Below are positions 1 through 9,639 of a stretch of 64,000 nt of DNA, one piece after another; within the stretch, counting starts at the first letter, position 1; the number at the start of each line of letters is the position of its first letter. Below the pieces are notes generated by a model. It was not told where the DNA came from and made no database searches. It saw only the letters and a program-made list of their open reading frames with translations. This DNA comes from Halorhodospira halophila. GTDB taxonomy: Bacteria > Pseudomonadota > Gammaproteobacteria > Nitrococcales > Halorhodospiraceae. The stretch is taken from NCBI RefSeq assembly GCF_016653405.1, contig NZ_NHSN01000017.1, positions 1-64,000 on the forward strand. Direction: 5' to 3'. Made by a program: the position numbers and the translations under genes.

Positions 1-1
1 C

Positions 2-51
2 CTGCGATGCTCGGCGCGCTCAATGCCCCCGGGTCACCCCGGCGTCCCCGC
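2..51 (-). repeat. Partial copy of an inverted-repeat element, cut by the window edge
   Basis: Read on the minus strand, bases 25 to 2 match bases 17900-17923 of the element at 17863-18105 at 23 of 24 positions (core GAGCGCGCCGAGCA). Before that core both copies begin with GCGGGGA (here the complement of 45-51), but the sequence in between differs: here a GGGGTGACCC-like hairpin, there a different GC-rich arm. The copy continues past base 1, so its far arm cannot be seen. Bases 52-91, up to the rsmA stop codon, show nothing else that I recognise. Confidence 0.55.
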
Positions 52-91
52 CCTCCTCGGAGCAAGCACCGTCAGTCAGTACGACTCCCTC

Positions 92-889
92 TCACCGCCC
101 TGCGGCGGTCTCCGGTGCGCCCCGTGCGGCATCGGCGAGGCGCACGAAGGCCTCCACCGAGAGCGTCTCGGCCCGCGCCCCGGGATCGACCCCCGCCGCC
201 TCGAACGCCGCCTCCGCGACCCGCCCCTTGAGGCTGTTGCGCAGCGTCTTGCGCCGCCCGGCGAAGGCCGCCGTCACCACCTCCTGCAGCCACGCCTCGT
301 CCTGGGCCGGCGCCGGCAGCGGACGGTGGGGGACGAGGCGAACAAACGACGACATCACCTTCGGCGCCGGGAAGAACGCCCCGGCCGGCACGTTGAAGCA
401 GCGCTCCACCCGGCAGCGGTACTGCACCATCACCGACAGCCGCCCCCGGGTCCGGCTCCCCGGCGGCGCCACCATCCGATCCACCACCTCCCGCTGGAGG
501 AGCAGGTGCAGATCCTCGATGGTGTCCGCGGCGGCGAGCAGGTGAAACAGGATCGGCGTCGAGACGTTGTAGGGCAGATTCCCCACCACGCGCAGTCGCC
601 CCTGGGCCGGAGCCAGCCCGGCCGGATCCAGCTCCAGGGCGTCACCCTCGATCACCGTCAGGGCAGGGCCGAAACGCTCGCGCAGCCGGGGCGCCAGATC
701 GCGGTCGAGCTCCACCGCCGTCAGGCTGCCCAGGCGTTCGAGCAGCGGCTCGGTCAGTGCCCCCTCGCCGGGGCCGATCTCCAGCAGCGTCTGCCCCTGC
801 CGCGGGGCGATCGCCGTGATCATGCGCTGGATGACCGACGGATCGCGCAGGAAGTTCTGCCCGAAACGCTTACGCGGGCGGTGGCTCAA
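92..889 (-). CDS. rsmA: 16S rRNA dimethyladenosine transferase RsmA (KsgA)
   Basis: Dimethylates two adjacent adenosines near the 3' end of 16S rRNA late in 30S subunit assembly, using S-adenosylmethionine. The 265-residue product is of normal family length. It shows the N-terminal KRFGQNFL motif, the SAM-binding motif LEIGPGEG (36-43) and the catalytic NLPY (104-107). The start is a TTG codon that overlaps the argH stop codon as TTGA, with GGGAGCG eight bases upstream inside argH. No later start would keep the conserved N-terminus, so the TTG start and coupling to argH look real. The position after argH is unusual, since this gene more often sits with pdxA, apaG or apaH. Confidence 0.95.
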   Translation of the reverse strand: MSHRPRKRFGQNFLRDPSVIQRMITAIAPRQGQTLLEIGPGEGALTEPLLERLGSLTAVELDRDLAPRLRERFGPALTVIEGDALELDPAGLAPAQGRLRVVGNLPYNVSTPILFHLLAAADTIEDLHLLLQREVVDRMVAPPGSRTRGRLSVMVQYRCRVERCFNVPAGAFFPAPKVMSSFVRLVPHRPLPAPAQDEAWLQEVVTAAFAGRRKTLRNSLKGRVAEAAFEAAGVDPGARAETLSVEAFVRLADAARGAPETAAGR

Positions 890-2283
890 GCCAGGCGCTC
901 CCGGGCCGCACGGGCCTGGGCACGGACCTGCTCCGGCGCCGTGCCGCCGATGTGGGAACGCGCCGCCACCGAGCCATCGAGGGTCAGGACCGCAAAGACG
1001 TCGTCGCCGATGGCCGCGGAGAACTGCCGCAGCTCCTCGAGGCTGAGCTCGGCCAGGTCGCGGTCGGCCTCCGTGGCGTAGCGCACGGCACGGCCGACCA
1101 CCTCGTGGGCGTCGCGGAAAGCCAGCCCCTGGCGAACCAGGTAATCGGCCAGATCGGTGGCGGTGGCGAAACCGGCCCGGGCCGCCTCGCGGCAGCGTTC
1201 GCGGTTGACGGTCAGCGCCGGGACCATATCGGCGAAGGCGGTGAGCGCATCACGGGCCGTATCCACGGCATCGAACAGCGGCTCCTTGTCCTCCTGGTTG
1301 TCCCGGTTGTAGGCCAGCGGCTGGCCCTTCATCAGGGTCAGCAGCTGAACCAGGCTGCCCTGGGCCCGGGCGGCCTTGCCGCGCACCAGCTCCGCCACGT
1401 CGGGGTTCTTCTTCTGCGGCATGATCGACGAACCGGTGCAGAAGCGATCCGGCAAGTCGATGAAGCCAAACTGCTGCGACGTCCACAGCACCAGCTCCTC
1501 GGCCATGCGCGAGAGGTGCACGAGGACCAGGCTGGCGTCGGCACAGAACTCGATGGCGAAGTCGCGGTCACTGACCGAGTCCAGGGAGTTGCGCGTCGGC
1601 CCATCAAAGCCCAGCTCGCGGGCGGTCGCCTCGCGGTCGATGGGGAACGAAGTCCCGGCCAGCGCCGCGGCGCCCAGGGGGCACTGGTTGAGCCGGCGAC
1701 GGCAGTCGGCCAGCCGGTCGCGATCGCGCTCGAGCATCTCGTACCAGGCCAGCATGTGGTGGCCGAAGGTCACCGGCTGGGCCACCTGCAGGTGGGTGAA
1801 GCCGGGCATGATGGTGTCGGCCTCGCGCTCGGCCAGATCGACCAGGCCGTTCTGGAAGCGGGCAAGCTCGGCGCGGATGGTGTCGATGGCCTCGCGCAGG
1901 AAGAGACGCACGTCGGTGGCGATCTGGTCGTTGCGCGAGCGGCCGGTATGGAGCTTCTTGCCGGCCTCGCCGATGCGCTGGGTCAACCGGTGCTCGATGT
2001 TCATGTGGACATCCTCGAGCTGCGGCGACCAGGGGAAGCGCTCCTCGACCACCTCCTGGCGGATCTCGGCCAGGCCCTGGAGGATGGCGTCGCGCTCGGC
2101 CTCGGTCAGCACACCGCGCTCGGCAAGCATGCGGGCGTGCGCCTCGGAGCCCTGTATGTCGTGCAGGGCGAGGCGGGCATCGAACTGCACCGAGGCCGAG
2201 AAGCGCTCGACGAATGCGTCGGTCGCCTCAGTGAAACGGCCGGTCCACAGCTGCTGGCCGGGGGCTGCGTCTTTCTGGCTCAT
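886..2283 (-). CDS. argH: Argininosuccinate lyase
   Basis: Splits argininosuccinate into arginine and fumarate, the last step of arginine synthesis, in the cytoplasm as a homotetramer. The 465-residue length is typical. The N-terminus ([17 protein letters not shown]) fits the family, and the fumarase/aspartase superfamily signature [12 protein letters not shown] lies at about 284-295 and contains the catalytic serine. It is the first gene of a two-gene minus-strand unit with rsmA, which it overlaps by 4 bp. The Shine-Dalgarno sequence before the ATG is weak. It diverges from hemC across a 220-bp gap. Confidence 0.97.
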   Translation of the reverse strand: MSQKDAAPGQQLWTGRFTEATDAFVERFSASVQFDARLALHDIQGSEAHARMLAERGVLTEAERDAILQGLAEIRQEVVEERFPWSPQLEDVHMNIEHRLTQRIGEAGKKLHTGRSRNDQIATDVRLFLREAIDTIRAELARFQNGLVDLAEREADTIMPGFTHLQVAQPVTFGHHMLAWYEMLERDRDRLADCRRRLNQCPLGAAALAGTSFPIDREATARELGFDGPTRNSLDSVSDRDFAIEFCADASLVLVHLSRMAEELVLWTSQQFGFIDLPDRFCTGSSIMPQKKNPDVAELVRGKAARAQGSLVQLLTLMKGQPLAYNRDNQEDKEPLFDAVDTARDALTAFADMVPALTVNRERCREAARAGFATATDLADYLVRQGLAFRDAHEVVGRAVRYATEADRDLAELSLEELRQFSAAIGDDVFAVLTLDGSVAARSHIGGTAPEQVRAQARAARERLA

Positions 2284-2503
2284 AGCGGGTGCTCACGATC
2301 GCTTTTCAGTGGGCGGAAAGGGTCTCAAGCCGGTCGTCCCGCCCGGCGGGGGCGCCGGCGCGGCCGTCATTGTAGTGCCGAGCGGCCGTCGCGCGCGCCC
2401 CCTGCGGCGTCACTATCGGCGACAACAGGTTGAAACCGGGGCGGCATTGCGACGACACTTTAGCGTGTTTTTCTCCGAGTCTAACCAGTCAGGATGGACC
2501 GTA
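2284..2503. promoter_or_regulatory. Divergent argH / hemC control region
   Basis: This 220-bp gap between two divergent genes must hold the promoters for argH (leftward) and hemC (rightward). It has a GC-rich left half with short palindromes (for example CCCGCCCGGCGGG) and a less GC-rich right half from about 2440 to 2500. I could not pick a convincing -35/-10 pair on either strand. GGTTGAAACC, a 10-bp palindrome near 2428, is the only operator-like motif I see. Confidence 0.4.
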
Positions 2504-3436
2504 ATGGCCGCTGAATCCCTGCGAATCGCCACCCGCCGTTCCCAGCTTGCCATGTGGCAGGCCGAGCACATCGCCGCCGAACTGCAGCGCCTGCACCCCG
2601 GCCTGGAGGTGGAGCTGGTCCCCATGTCCACCCGCGGCGACGAGATCCTCGATCAGCCGCTGGCGCGCATTGGCGGCAAGGGCTTGTTCATGAAGGAACT
2701 CGAGGACGGCATGCTGCGCGGCGACGCCGATCTGGCCGTGCACTCGATGAAGGACATCCCCTGGCGCCTGCCCGACGGCTTCGCCCTGGCCGCCGTCTCG
2801 GACCGGGCCGATCCGCGGGACGCCTTCGTCTCCAACCACTACACGGACCTGGATGAGCTCCCCCACGGCGCCCGGGTCGGTACGGCGAGCCTGCGCCGTC
2901 AATGCCAGATCATGGACCGCCGGCCCGACCTGCACATCGAGGTCCTGCGCGGCAACGTCCAGACCCGGCTGCGCAAGCTCGACGATGGCGTTTACGACGC
3001 CATCATCCTGGCCGCCTCCGGGCTCGACCGCCTGGAGCTGACGCACCGCATCGCCGGGCGCCTGACGCCGGAACAGAGCCTGCCTGCGGTGGGCCAGGGT
3101 GCGCTCGGCATCGAATGCCGGGAGGGCGACGAGCGGGTCATGAAACTCGTGGAGGGTCTCAACCACGAGCCCACCCGCATCCGCATCAGCGCCGAGCGGG
3201 GCATGAACGCCCGGCTCGAGGGCAGCTGCCAGGTTCCCATCGGCGGCTACGCCGAGCTCGACGGCGACGAGGTCCACCTGCGCGGTCTGGTGGGCGCCGT
3301 TGACGGCAGCGAAGTCATCCGGGGCGAGATCCGCGGCCCCGCCGCCGATGCCGAGAACCTGGGCCGCCAGCTGGGCGACGACCTACTTGCCCGCGGGGCC
3401 GACCGCATCCTCAAGGCCCTCGCCGAGCAGCCATGA
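2504..3436 (+). CDS. hemC: Porphobilinogen deaminase (hydroxymethylbilane synthase)
   Basis: Joins four porphobilinogen units into hydroxymethylbilane in the common tetrapyrrole route to heme and bacteriochlorophyll. From the ATG at 2504 the protein has 310 residues, the normal family length. It shows Asp84 within HSMKDIP, the catalytic aspartate, and Cys242 within [11 protein letters not shown], which holds the dipyrromethane cofactor. The reading frame stays open far upstream, but the family N-terminus ([15 protein letters not shown]) begins right after this ATG, so earlier starts are rejected. First gene of the hemC-hemD-hemX-hemY operon; its stop overlaps the hemD start as ATGA. Confidence 0.97.
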   Translation: MAAESLRIATRRSQLAMWQAEHIAAELQRLHPGLEVELVPMSTRGDEILDQPLARIGGKGLFMKELEDGMLRGDADLAVHSMKDIPWRLPDGFALAAVSDRADPRDAFVSNHYTDLDELPHGARVGTASLRRQCQIMDRRPDLHIEVLRGNVQTRLRKLDDGVYDAIILAASGLDRLELTHRIAGRLTPEQSLPAVGQGALGIECREGDERVMKLVEGLNHEPTRIRISAERGMNARLEGSCQVPIGGYAELDGDEVHLRGLVGAVDGSEVIRGEIRGPAADAENLGRQLGDDLLARGADRILKALAEQP

Positions 3437-4227
3437 CGGGGCCCCTGGACGGCACCGGCGTCGTCGTCAGCCGACCCGCCCACCAGGCGGAGGGTCTCGC
3501 TCACGCCCTGGAGGAGGCCGGCGCCGAGGTGTGGCGGTTTCCCACCCTGGAGATCGCCGCCGAGCCGGACGACGCGGCACGGCAGGAGGCAGCCCGGCAG
3601 GCCGCCGGCGCCGACTGGCTGATCTTCGTCAGTCAGAACGCCGTCGACCACGGGCTGCCACGCATCCGCGCCGCCGGTGGCCCCGCCGCCCACGCCCGCT
3701 GCGCCACCGTCGGCCGGGGCACCGCCGAGGCACTTCGTCGCAACGGCATCGAGGAGGTGCTCTACCCCCGCCATGGCGCCACGAGCGAGGATCTGCTGGA
3801 GGAAACGGAACTTGGCAGCATCAGCTCGGGGCGTGTCATGATAGTCCGCGGAGTCGGAGGGCGGCCGCACTTGGCCGAGACACTCCGCGACTGTGGCGCC
3901 GAGGTGGGTTTTCTGGAAGTCTATCGACGCATCCGGCCGTCGGCCGACCCCACCCCGCTGCTCGCGGCCGCCGAGGCCGACCGCGTTCAGGTCGTCATCG
4001 CCACCAGCGGCGAGGTTCTGGAGAACTTCCTGGAGCTCGTCGGGGACCGTGGCCGACGGTGGCTCGCCCGGGCTGCGGTGGTCGTCATCGGCGACCGGGT
4101 GGCGGTCATGGCGAGCCCCCACGCCGGACATGTCGAGATCGCGGCAACCGCGGCGGAAGAAGAGCTCACGGCGGCCACCGCACGCGCCGCCAGGGCCGTG
4201 GCAGAGATCAGGAGTAGGCGAAGATGA
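3433..4227 (+). CDS. hemD: Uroporphyrinogen-III synthase
   Basis: Closes hydroxymethylbilane into uroporphyrinogen III with inversion of ring D. The 264-residue protein belongs to a family with weak sequence conservation. The call rests on length, the [16 protein letters not shown]-terminus, the segments [11 protein letters not shown] and [13 protein letters not shown], and the position directly after hemC with an ATGA overlap. It overlaps hemX by 4 bp at its 3' end, so the three genes are probably translationally coupled. Confidence 0.92.
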   Translation: MTGPLDGTGVVVSRPAHQAEGLAHALEEAGAEVWRFPTLEIAAEPDDAARQEAARQAAGADWLIFVSQNAVDHGLPRIRAAGGPAAHARCATVGRGTAEALRRNGIEEVLYPRHGATSEDLLEETELGSISSGRVMIVRGVGGRPHLAETLRDCGAEVGFLEVYRRIRPSADPTPLLAAAEADRVQVVIATSGEVLENFLELVGDRGRRWLARAAVVVIGDRVAVMASPHAGHVEIAATAAEEELTAATARAARAVAEIRSRRR

Positions 4228-5849
4228 GCAACCCCAACCGTCCGGAGGACCGGAATCGCCCGGAGGATCCGAACCGCGGCGCGCAGAGTTCCTCCGAATC
4301 GCGCAGCGGTGATAGCCCGCGTCGCGGCGATGCCCGCCCAGGGCAGCCCGCCCCCCAGCCCGGCGCTGCCACCGGCAGCGGCAGCCAGGAGAGCGCCGGC
4401 GGTGGCCAGAGCGATACCCGGCCCGGTGAACAGCCGGGCGAGGCGGGCAGCAGCAGCGACGCCACCGGCCAGGAACGTTCCAGCAGCGCCGCCGCGAGCA
4501 CCCAATCGAGCCAGGAGCAAGCCTCCGGCGGCGACGACAAGGAAGGCAAGGAGGACCACAAGGGTAAGGAGCAGGACAGCGGCAAGTCCGGCTCCGGAAG
4601 TGGCGGCGGCAGCGACGGAGGCGGTGGCAGTCGGCTGAGTTCCACCCCCGAACCGCGCAGCCGTTTCACCCTGTGGTTCGTCATCGTTCTGCTCGGCGGC
4701 GGCACCATTGCTGCGGGCGTCTACGGTTATCAGCTCTACGAGGAACTGCAGGCCGCTCAGCAAGAGCTCGACGAGCGCGTCGCCGCCCAGGAGGAGCGCG
4801 ATGCCGAGCTCGACGAGACCCTTGAGAAGGCACGCGAGCAGGCCGAGGCCGCCGCCCGCCTGGAAGAGTACCTGGAGGACTTCGACGCCCTCGCCGCGGA
4901 CGTCGAGGCAGCCAAGCAGGCTAGCGACGATACCGCCGATAGCCTGGCGTCACTGGAGTCCCGCGTGGACGATCTGGCCGCCCGGTTCGATGAGCTGGGC
5001 GATGCGGAGGGCGTCGGCGAGGCCGCGCTGGGGGATCTGGACGCGCGACTGACCGAGCGCATGGACGAGATCGAGTCCCGCCTTGAAGAGCGGGTCGAGG
5101 AACTTGCTGCGGCGCAGGAGGGGCTCGACGAGGACATGGAGCGCCTCGGGGCGCGCAGCGAGCAGGAAGAGGAAGGCTGGCTGAAGGCCGAGGCCGGCTA
5201 CCTGGCGCAGATTGCCATCCACCGGGTCCGCCACCACCACGACGTGGATTCCGCCTTGGCCGCCCTGCGGGGCGCCGACGGCCTCCTGGCCGAACTCGGC
5301 GGCGAGAGCATCCCGGAGCGCCAAGCCATCCGCGAGGCCATCGACGCCCTGCTCGACTACTCCGGCCCGGATATTGGCGGCATCCGCGAGCGCATCACTG
5401 CGCGCATGGACGAGATCAATGACCTTGCCCTCACCGGCGATCCGGGCGAGGGCGTGGCCCCGGATCTGCCGGAGCTCGACGAAGCCGAGGAGGGCTGGCG
5501 GGGCGCTCTGAGTCGGGCCTGGAGCCGCCTGCGCGAGGGACTCGGTGAGCTGGTCCGGGTGCAACACGAGGAGGAGCTGGAAGAACTCCTCACCCCGGAG
5601 CAGCAGTACTTCCTGCGCGAGGGGCTGCGTCTGCAGCTGGAGAGCGTCCTGCTGGCACTGCACAGCGGCGACCAAGAGAGCTATCGCGCCGGGCTGGAGC
5701 GGGCCGCCGGGTGGCTGGAACGCCGCTTCGACACCGACGACGAGCGCGTCGCCGAGGCCAGAGACGACCTACTGGACTTGGCCGACGAGCCGATCCGGCA
5801 CGACCTGCCGGATATCGAACCCCTCCTTGAACCAGTGAAGCCGTTCTGA
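4224..5849 (+). CDS. hemX: HemX family membrane protein
   Basis: Function is not firmly known; HemX proteins are encoded with hemCD in many gammaproteobacteria. This copy lacks the SAM-methyltransferase domain that gives some homologues the name uroporphyrin-III C-methyltransferase. Visible layout of the 541 residues: about 145 N-terminal residues of low complexity, rich in Ser, Gly, Gln, Asp and Glu; one membrane span at about 148-168 (FTLWFVIVLLGGG); a long charged coiled coil from about 172 to 330; and a helical C-terminal HemX domain. A single span would put the disordered tail in the cytoplasm and the coiled coil in the periplasm. The length of the tail is unusual. The ATG overlaps the hemD stop. 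Confidence 0.85.
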   Translation: MSNPNRPEDRNRPEDPNRGAQSSSESRSGDSPRRGDARPGQPAPQPGAATGSGSQESAGGGQSDTRPGEQPGEAGSSSDATGQERSSSAAASTQSSQEQASGGDDKEGKEDHKGKEQDSGKSGSGSGGGSDGGGGSRLSSTPEPRSRFTLWFVIVLLGGGTIAAGVYGYQLYEELQAAQQELDERVAAQEERDAELDETLEKAREQAEAAARLEEYLEDFDALAADVEAAKQASDDTADSLASLESRVDDLAARFDELGDAEGVGEAALGDLDARLTERMDEIESRLEERVEELAAAQEGLDEDMERLGARSEQEEEGWLKAEAGYLAQIAIHRVRHHHDVDSALAALRGADGLLAELGGESIPERQAIREAIDALLDYSGPDIGGIRERITARMDEINDLALTGDPGEGVAPDLPELDEAEEGWRGALSRAWSRLREGLGELVRVQHEEELEELLTPEQQYFLREGLRLQLESVLLALHSGDQESYRAGLERAAGWLERRFDTDDERVAEARDDLLDLADEPIRHDLPDIEPLLEPVKPF

Positions 5850-5850
5850 C

Positions 5851-7173
5851 ATGCGCCGCCTGTTCATCTACCTACTGATCCTGGCCGGTGCCGTACTTAC
5901 GGCGCTGTACTTCAACCAGCAGGAGGGCTACGTGATGCTCTCCGTGGGGCCTTGGCGGCTGGAGATGAGCTTGCTCTTCTCCGCCGTGGTCCTGGGGCTC
6001 TTGGTCCTCCTGCTCTACCTGGCCCTGGCCGCCCTTGGGCGGCTGTGGAGCATGCCGCGCCGGCTGCGTAGCTGGCAGGGCCAGCGGCGGCAGGAGTCGG
6101 CCCGCACAGAACTCACCTCCGGGCTGCTGCGCTTTGCCGAGGGTGACTACGACACCGCCGAAAAGCAGCTGGTGCACAGCGCCCGGCGCAGCGAGGCGCC
6201 CCTGGTGAACTACCTGACCGCGGCGATCGCCGCCCAGCGCCGGGGCGCCCGCGAGGTGCGGGACGGCTACCTGACCACGGCCGAGAAGAGCGGGCCCGAC
6301 GCCAACCTGGCGGTCCGGCTGCTCCAGGCGCAGCTGCAGGCCGAATCGGGGCAGTGGGAAGAGGCTCAGGCGAGCGTGTCGGCCGTCCTCGATAAGGAGC
6401 CCAAGCATCGCCGGGCCCTGGAGCTGATGATCGGCTGCTGTCGCGCCCTGGGCGACTGGGAGCGGCTCGAGCCCCTGCTGCCGCGCATCGACCGCCAAGG
6501 CATCCTGCCCAAGAACGAACTCCTCGATCTCAACCGCTGGGTGGCCCGAGAGCGCCTGGCGCGGGCCTCCGGCGAGGACAAGCAGGCCCTGCAAGAGGCG
6601 TGGCAGGACCTGAGCCGGGGCCTGCGCAAGGATCCCGAGGTGCTCTGCGCCTACGTGGACGGGCTGATCACCCTCGGGGAGGTACAGAGCGCCGAGGAGC
6701 TCATCCAGAAGCAGCTGCAGAAGGAGTGGAACCCCGAGCTGCTCGAGCGCTACGCTCGCCTGCCGGCCGACGACACCGCCACCTACGCGACGCGGCTGGA
6801 GAAGGCCGAGGGCTGGATCCAAGCCCACCGGGACGATCCGAAGACCCTCTACGCCGCGGGCATCCTGGCCCTGCAGGCCGAGCAGTGGGACCGGGCCCGG
6901 GACTACCTGCAGGCCGCCGTGGACCAGACGGCCCGGCCGGAGTACCTGCGCACCCTCGGTGCCCTGCAGGAGCATCTGGGGGACTACGACGGGGCCCGGG
7001 CCACCTATCGCCTGGCCATGGACCTCTCCGGCGCCGGCAGCGACGCCCTCCCTGGTCTGCCGGGGCCCGCCCCGGAGCACCCGGCGGCGCCGGAGCTCGA
7101 GGAGGGCCGCTCGGACGCCCCCCCCGACTACGCCCCCGGCGACGACACCGAGGGGCGACCCCGCAACGACTGA
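5851..7173 (+). CDS. hemY: HemY-type TPR membrane protein
   Basis: This is the proteobacterial HemY found at the end of hemCDX operons, not the Bacillus protoporphyrinogen oxidase of the same name. The 440-residue protein has two N-terminal membrane spans (about 3-20 and 38-62), a basic stretch (PRRLRSWQGQRRQ), and then a long run of tetratricopeptide-like helical repeats such as LLRFAEGDYDTAEKQL and ALQEHLGDYDGARATY. The C-terminal 40 residues are Pro/Asp/Glu-rich and look disordered. Its role in tetrapyrrole synthesis is unproven; scaffolding is an inference from the TPR repeats. Starts 1 bp after the hemX stop and is followed by a strong terminator. Confidence 0.88.
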   Translation: MRRLFIYLLILAGAVLTALYFNQQEGYVMLSVGPWRLEMSLLFSAVVLGLLVLLLYLALAALGRLWSMPRRLRSWQGQRRQESARTELTSGLLRFAEGDYDTAEKQLVHSARRSEAPLVNYLTAAIAAQRRGAREVRDGYLTTAEKSGPDANLAVRLLQAQLQAESGQWEEAQASVSAVLDKEPKHRRALELMIGCCRALGDWERLEPLLPRIDRQGILPKNELLDLNRWVARERLARASGEDKQALQEAWQDLSRGLRKDPEVLCAYVDGLITLGEVQSAEELIQKQLQKEWNPELLERYARLPADDTATYATRLEKAEGWIQAHRDDPKTLYAAGILALQAEQWDRARDYLQAAVDQTARPEYLRTLGALQEHLGDYDGARATYRLAMDLSGAGSDALPGLPGPAPEHPAAPELEEGRSDAPPDYAPGDDTEGRPRND

Positions 7174-7207
7174 CACCCACGCTGCGGGCGACCGGCGGGC
7201 AAACGAG

Positions 7208-7244
7208 AGGCCCCGGGCCACTTAGAGTGGCCCGGGGCCTTTTT
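7208..7244 (+). terminator. Rho-independent terminator of the hemCDXY operon
   Basis: A perfect 14-bp stem (AGGCCCCGGGCCAC with its complement), a five-base TTAGA loop and then a run of T residues at 7240-7244. It begins 35 bp after the hemY stop. The opposite strand has only a weak T run (ctcgttt), so it may also help to end leftward maeB transcription, but less well. Confidence 0.9.
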
Positions 7245-7272
7245 CGTACCCCCTTCTGCCGCCGCCCCGGCG

Positions 7273-9567
7273 CTACGTCTGCTTCCCGGCGTCCACAGCC
7301 TCGGTCATCTGCGCCTCGACCACCGACAGGGCGGTGAGGTTGACGATGGCCCGGACCGTCGAGGACGGCGTTAGCAGGTGGGCCGGCTTGGCGGTCCCGA
7401 GCAGGATCGGCCCCACCGAGACACTGTCGGTGGTCGCCTTGAGCAGATTGAAGGAGATGTTGGCGGCGTCCAGCCCGGGCATGATCAGCAGGTTCGCTTC
7501 GCCCTCCAGCTGCGCATCGGGGAAGATGCGCCGCCGCACCTCCTCGGAGATCGCCGCATCGCCGTGCATCTCGCCCTCGACCTCGAGGGCCGGGTCCCGA
7601 TCCTGGATCAGCTCCAGGGCGTGGCGCATCTTTTCCGCCGATGGCTGCGACGAGGTCCCGAAGTTCGAGTGCGAGAGCAGGGCCACCTTCGGCGTGGTTC
7701 CGAAACGGCGCACCTCATCGGCGGCCAGCAGGGTCATCTCGGCAATCTCGTGGGGGTTGGGATCCTGGTTGACGTAGGTGTCCGCCAGGAAGAAAGTCCC
7801 CTTGGGCATGATCAGCACGTTCATGGCCGCCAGGTTCCGCACCCCACGGCGTCGACCGATAACGTCCTGGATATGCTGCATCTGCCGCTGGTAGCGCCCC
7901 TCGATACCGCCGACCAGGGCATCTGCATCGCCCAAGTGGACCATCAGCGCACCGATGACGGTATTGCGCGTGCGCACCACGGTCCGTGCCCGCGCCGGGG
8001 TCACACCGCGGCGGGCCATCAGGTGGTAGTACGCCTGCCAGTAGTCGCGGTAGCGCGGGTCGCCCTCCGGGTCGACCAGCTCGAAGTCCTCGTCGATCTG
8101 CACGCGCAGGCCGAGCTGACGCAGCCGCTTCTCGACCACTCGCCGCCGCCCGACCACGATGGGCCGCGCCAGATTCTCGTCCACGACCAGCTGCACGGCG
8201 CGCAGGATGCGCTCCTCCTCGCCGTCGGTGTAAACCACCCGCTTGGGCTGCTCGCGGGCGCGCTCGAAGATCGGCTTCATCACCAGGCCCGACTGGAACA
8301 CGTACTGCTGCAGCTGCAGCCGATAGGCCTCGAAGTCGTTGATCGGCCGGCAGGCAACCCCGCTCTCCATGGCGGCGTGGGCCACTGCCGGCGCCACGCG
8401 GCTGATCAACCGGGGGTCGAACGGCTTGGGGATCAGGTAGTCGGCCCCGAAGCTCCAGGGCCGCCCCCCGTAGGCCGCCACCACTTCCTCGGAGGACTCC
8501 TCGGTGGCCAGGTCGGCGATGGCCTCCACCGCGGCGATCTTCATCGCCTCGTTGATGGCGCTGGCGCCCACGTCCAGCGCCCCACGGAAGATGAATGGGA
8601 AGCACAGGACGTTGTTCACCTGGTTCGGATAATCCGAGCGGCCGGTGGCGAGCACCGCATCGGGACGGGCCTCCCGCGCCTCCTCGGGGAGGATCTCGGG
8701 GACCGGATTGGCCAGCGCCATGATGATCGGCCGATCGGCCATCAGATTGACCATCTCGGCGTTGAGCACCCCCGGTGCCGACAGGCCCAGGAAGATATCC
8801 GCACCCTCGATCACTTCACGCAGGCTCCGCGCGGCCGTCTCCCGGGCGTAGCCCTCCTTGCGCGGATCCATGTACTCCTTGCGCCCCTTATAGACCACGC
8901 CCTTTCGATCGGTGACGGTGATCTGCTCCCTGGGCAGGCCCATGGCCACCAGCAGGTCGAGGCAGGCGATAGCCGCCGCCCCGGCACCGGAGCAGACCAG
9001 GGTGACGTCCTCCAGGCGCTTACCCACCACGCGCAGGCCGTTGCGGATGGCCGCGGCGGTGATGATGGCGGTGCCGTGTTGATCGTCGTGGAAGACCGGG
9101 ATGTTCATCCGGCGCTTGAGGGCCTCCTCGATCTCGAAGCACTCCGGCGCCTTGATGTCCTCCAGGTTGATGCCCCCGAAGGTCGGCTCCAGGGCGGAGA
9201 CGATGTCGACGAAGCGCTCGGCGTCCGGCTCGTCGACCTCGATATCGAAGACATCGATGCCGGCGAACTTCTTGAACAGGACGCCCTTGCCCTCCATCAC
9301 CGGCTTCGACGCCAGCGGACCGATGTTGCCCAGTCCGAGGACGGCGGAGCCGTTGGTGATCACCGCCACCAGGTTGCCCCGGGTGGTCATGGCGGCCGCC
9401 TCGCGGGGATCGTTGACAATGGCTTCGCAGGCCGAGGCCACGCCGGGCGAGTAGGCCAGGGCGAGGTCACGCTGGTTAGCCAGCGGTTTGCTGGGGATGA
9501 CCTCGATCTTGCCAGGGGTTGGCTGTCGGTGGTATTCGAGGGCGGCTTCTTTGAAGTCGTCGGACAT
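7273..9567 (-). CDS. maeB: NADP-dependent malic enzyme (MaeB type, with phosphotransacetylase-like domain)
   Basis: Oxidatively decarboxylates malate to pyruvate with NADP, linking C4 acids to pyruvate and supplying NADPH. The 764-residue length fits the large hybrid class: a malic enzyme module (about 1-430, with [10 protein letters not shown] and [14 protein letters not shown], the NAD(P) fold) fused to a C-terminal phosphate acetyl/butyryltransferase-like module (about 430-764) that is thought to be regulatory rather than catalytic. AAGGGA lies seven bases before the ATG. It is the last gene of the long minus-strand run and converges on hemY. Confidence 0.95.
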   Translation of the reverse strand: MSDDFKEAALEYHRQPTPGKIEVIPSKPLANQRDLALAYSPGVASACEAIVNDPREAAAMTTRGNLVAVITNGSAVLGLGNIGPLASKPVMEGKGVLFKKFAGIDVFDIEVDEPDAERFVDIVSALEPTFGGINLEDIKAPECFEIEEALKRRMNIPVFHDDQHGTAIITAAAIRNGLRVVGKRLEDVTLVCSGAGAAAIACLDLLVAMGLPREQITVTDRKGVVYKGRKEYMDPRKEGYARETAARSLREVIEGADIFLGLSAPGVLNAEMVNLMADRPIIMALANPVPEILPEEAREARPDAVLATGRSDYPNQVNNVLCFPFIFRGALDVGASAINEAMKIAAVEAIADLATEESSEEVVAAYGGRPWSFGADYLIPKPFDPRLISRVAPAVAHAAMESGVACRPINDFEAYRLQLQQYVFQSGLVMKPIFERAREQPKRVVYTDGEEERILRAVQLVVDENLARPIVVGRRRVVEKRLRQLGLRVQIDEDFELVDPEGDPRYRDYWQAYYHLMARRGVTPARARTVVRTRNTVIGALMVHLGDADALVGGIEGRYQRQMQHIQDVIGRRRGVRNLAAMNVLIMPKGTFFLADTYVNQDPNPHEIAEMTLLAADEVRRFGTTPKVALLSHSNFGTSSQPSAEKMRHALELIQDRDPALEVEGEMHGDAAISEEVRRRIFPDAQLEGEANLLIMPGLDAANISFNLLKATTDSVSVGPILLGTAKPAHLLTPSSTVRAIVNLTALSVVEAQMTEAVDAGKQT

Positions 9568-9597
9568 ATAAATTCCCTTGGGGTGTTGAATCAGCCC

Positions 9598-9603
9598 AGT
9601 ATA
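9598..9603 (-). promoter_or_regulatory. Possible -10 element upstream of maeB
   Basis: On the minus strand TATACT reads about 31 bp before the maeB ATG, within the only AT-rich patch of this gap. No good -35 hexamer lies 16-18 bp upstream, so this is a partial promoter match only. Confidence 0.3.
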
Positions 9604-9639
9604 GGGTGAGCTTGATGCTTGCTTCCAGGGTGGCCGGGC

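Noticed and set aside
1376-2503. Upstream in-frame extension of hemC
   Set aside because: It runs antisense to argH, and the family N-terminus starts right after the ATG at 2504.
4224-5849. Uroporphyrinogen-III C-methyltransferase
   Set aside because: The SAM-methyltransferase domain is absent; only the HemX membrane/coiled-coil part is present.
5851-7173. Protoporphyrinogen oxidase, suggested by the name HemY
   Set aside because: No FAD-binding motif; it has two membrane spans and TPR repeats.
7378-9609. Plus-strand frame opposite maeB
   Set aside because: Shadow frame; the malic enzyme on the other strand has full family motifs.
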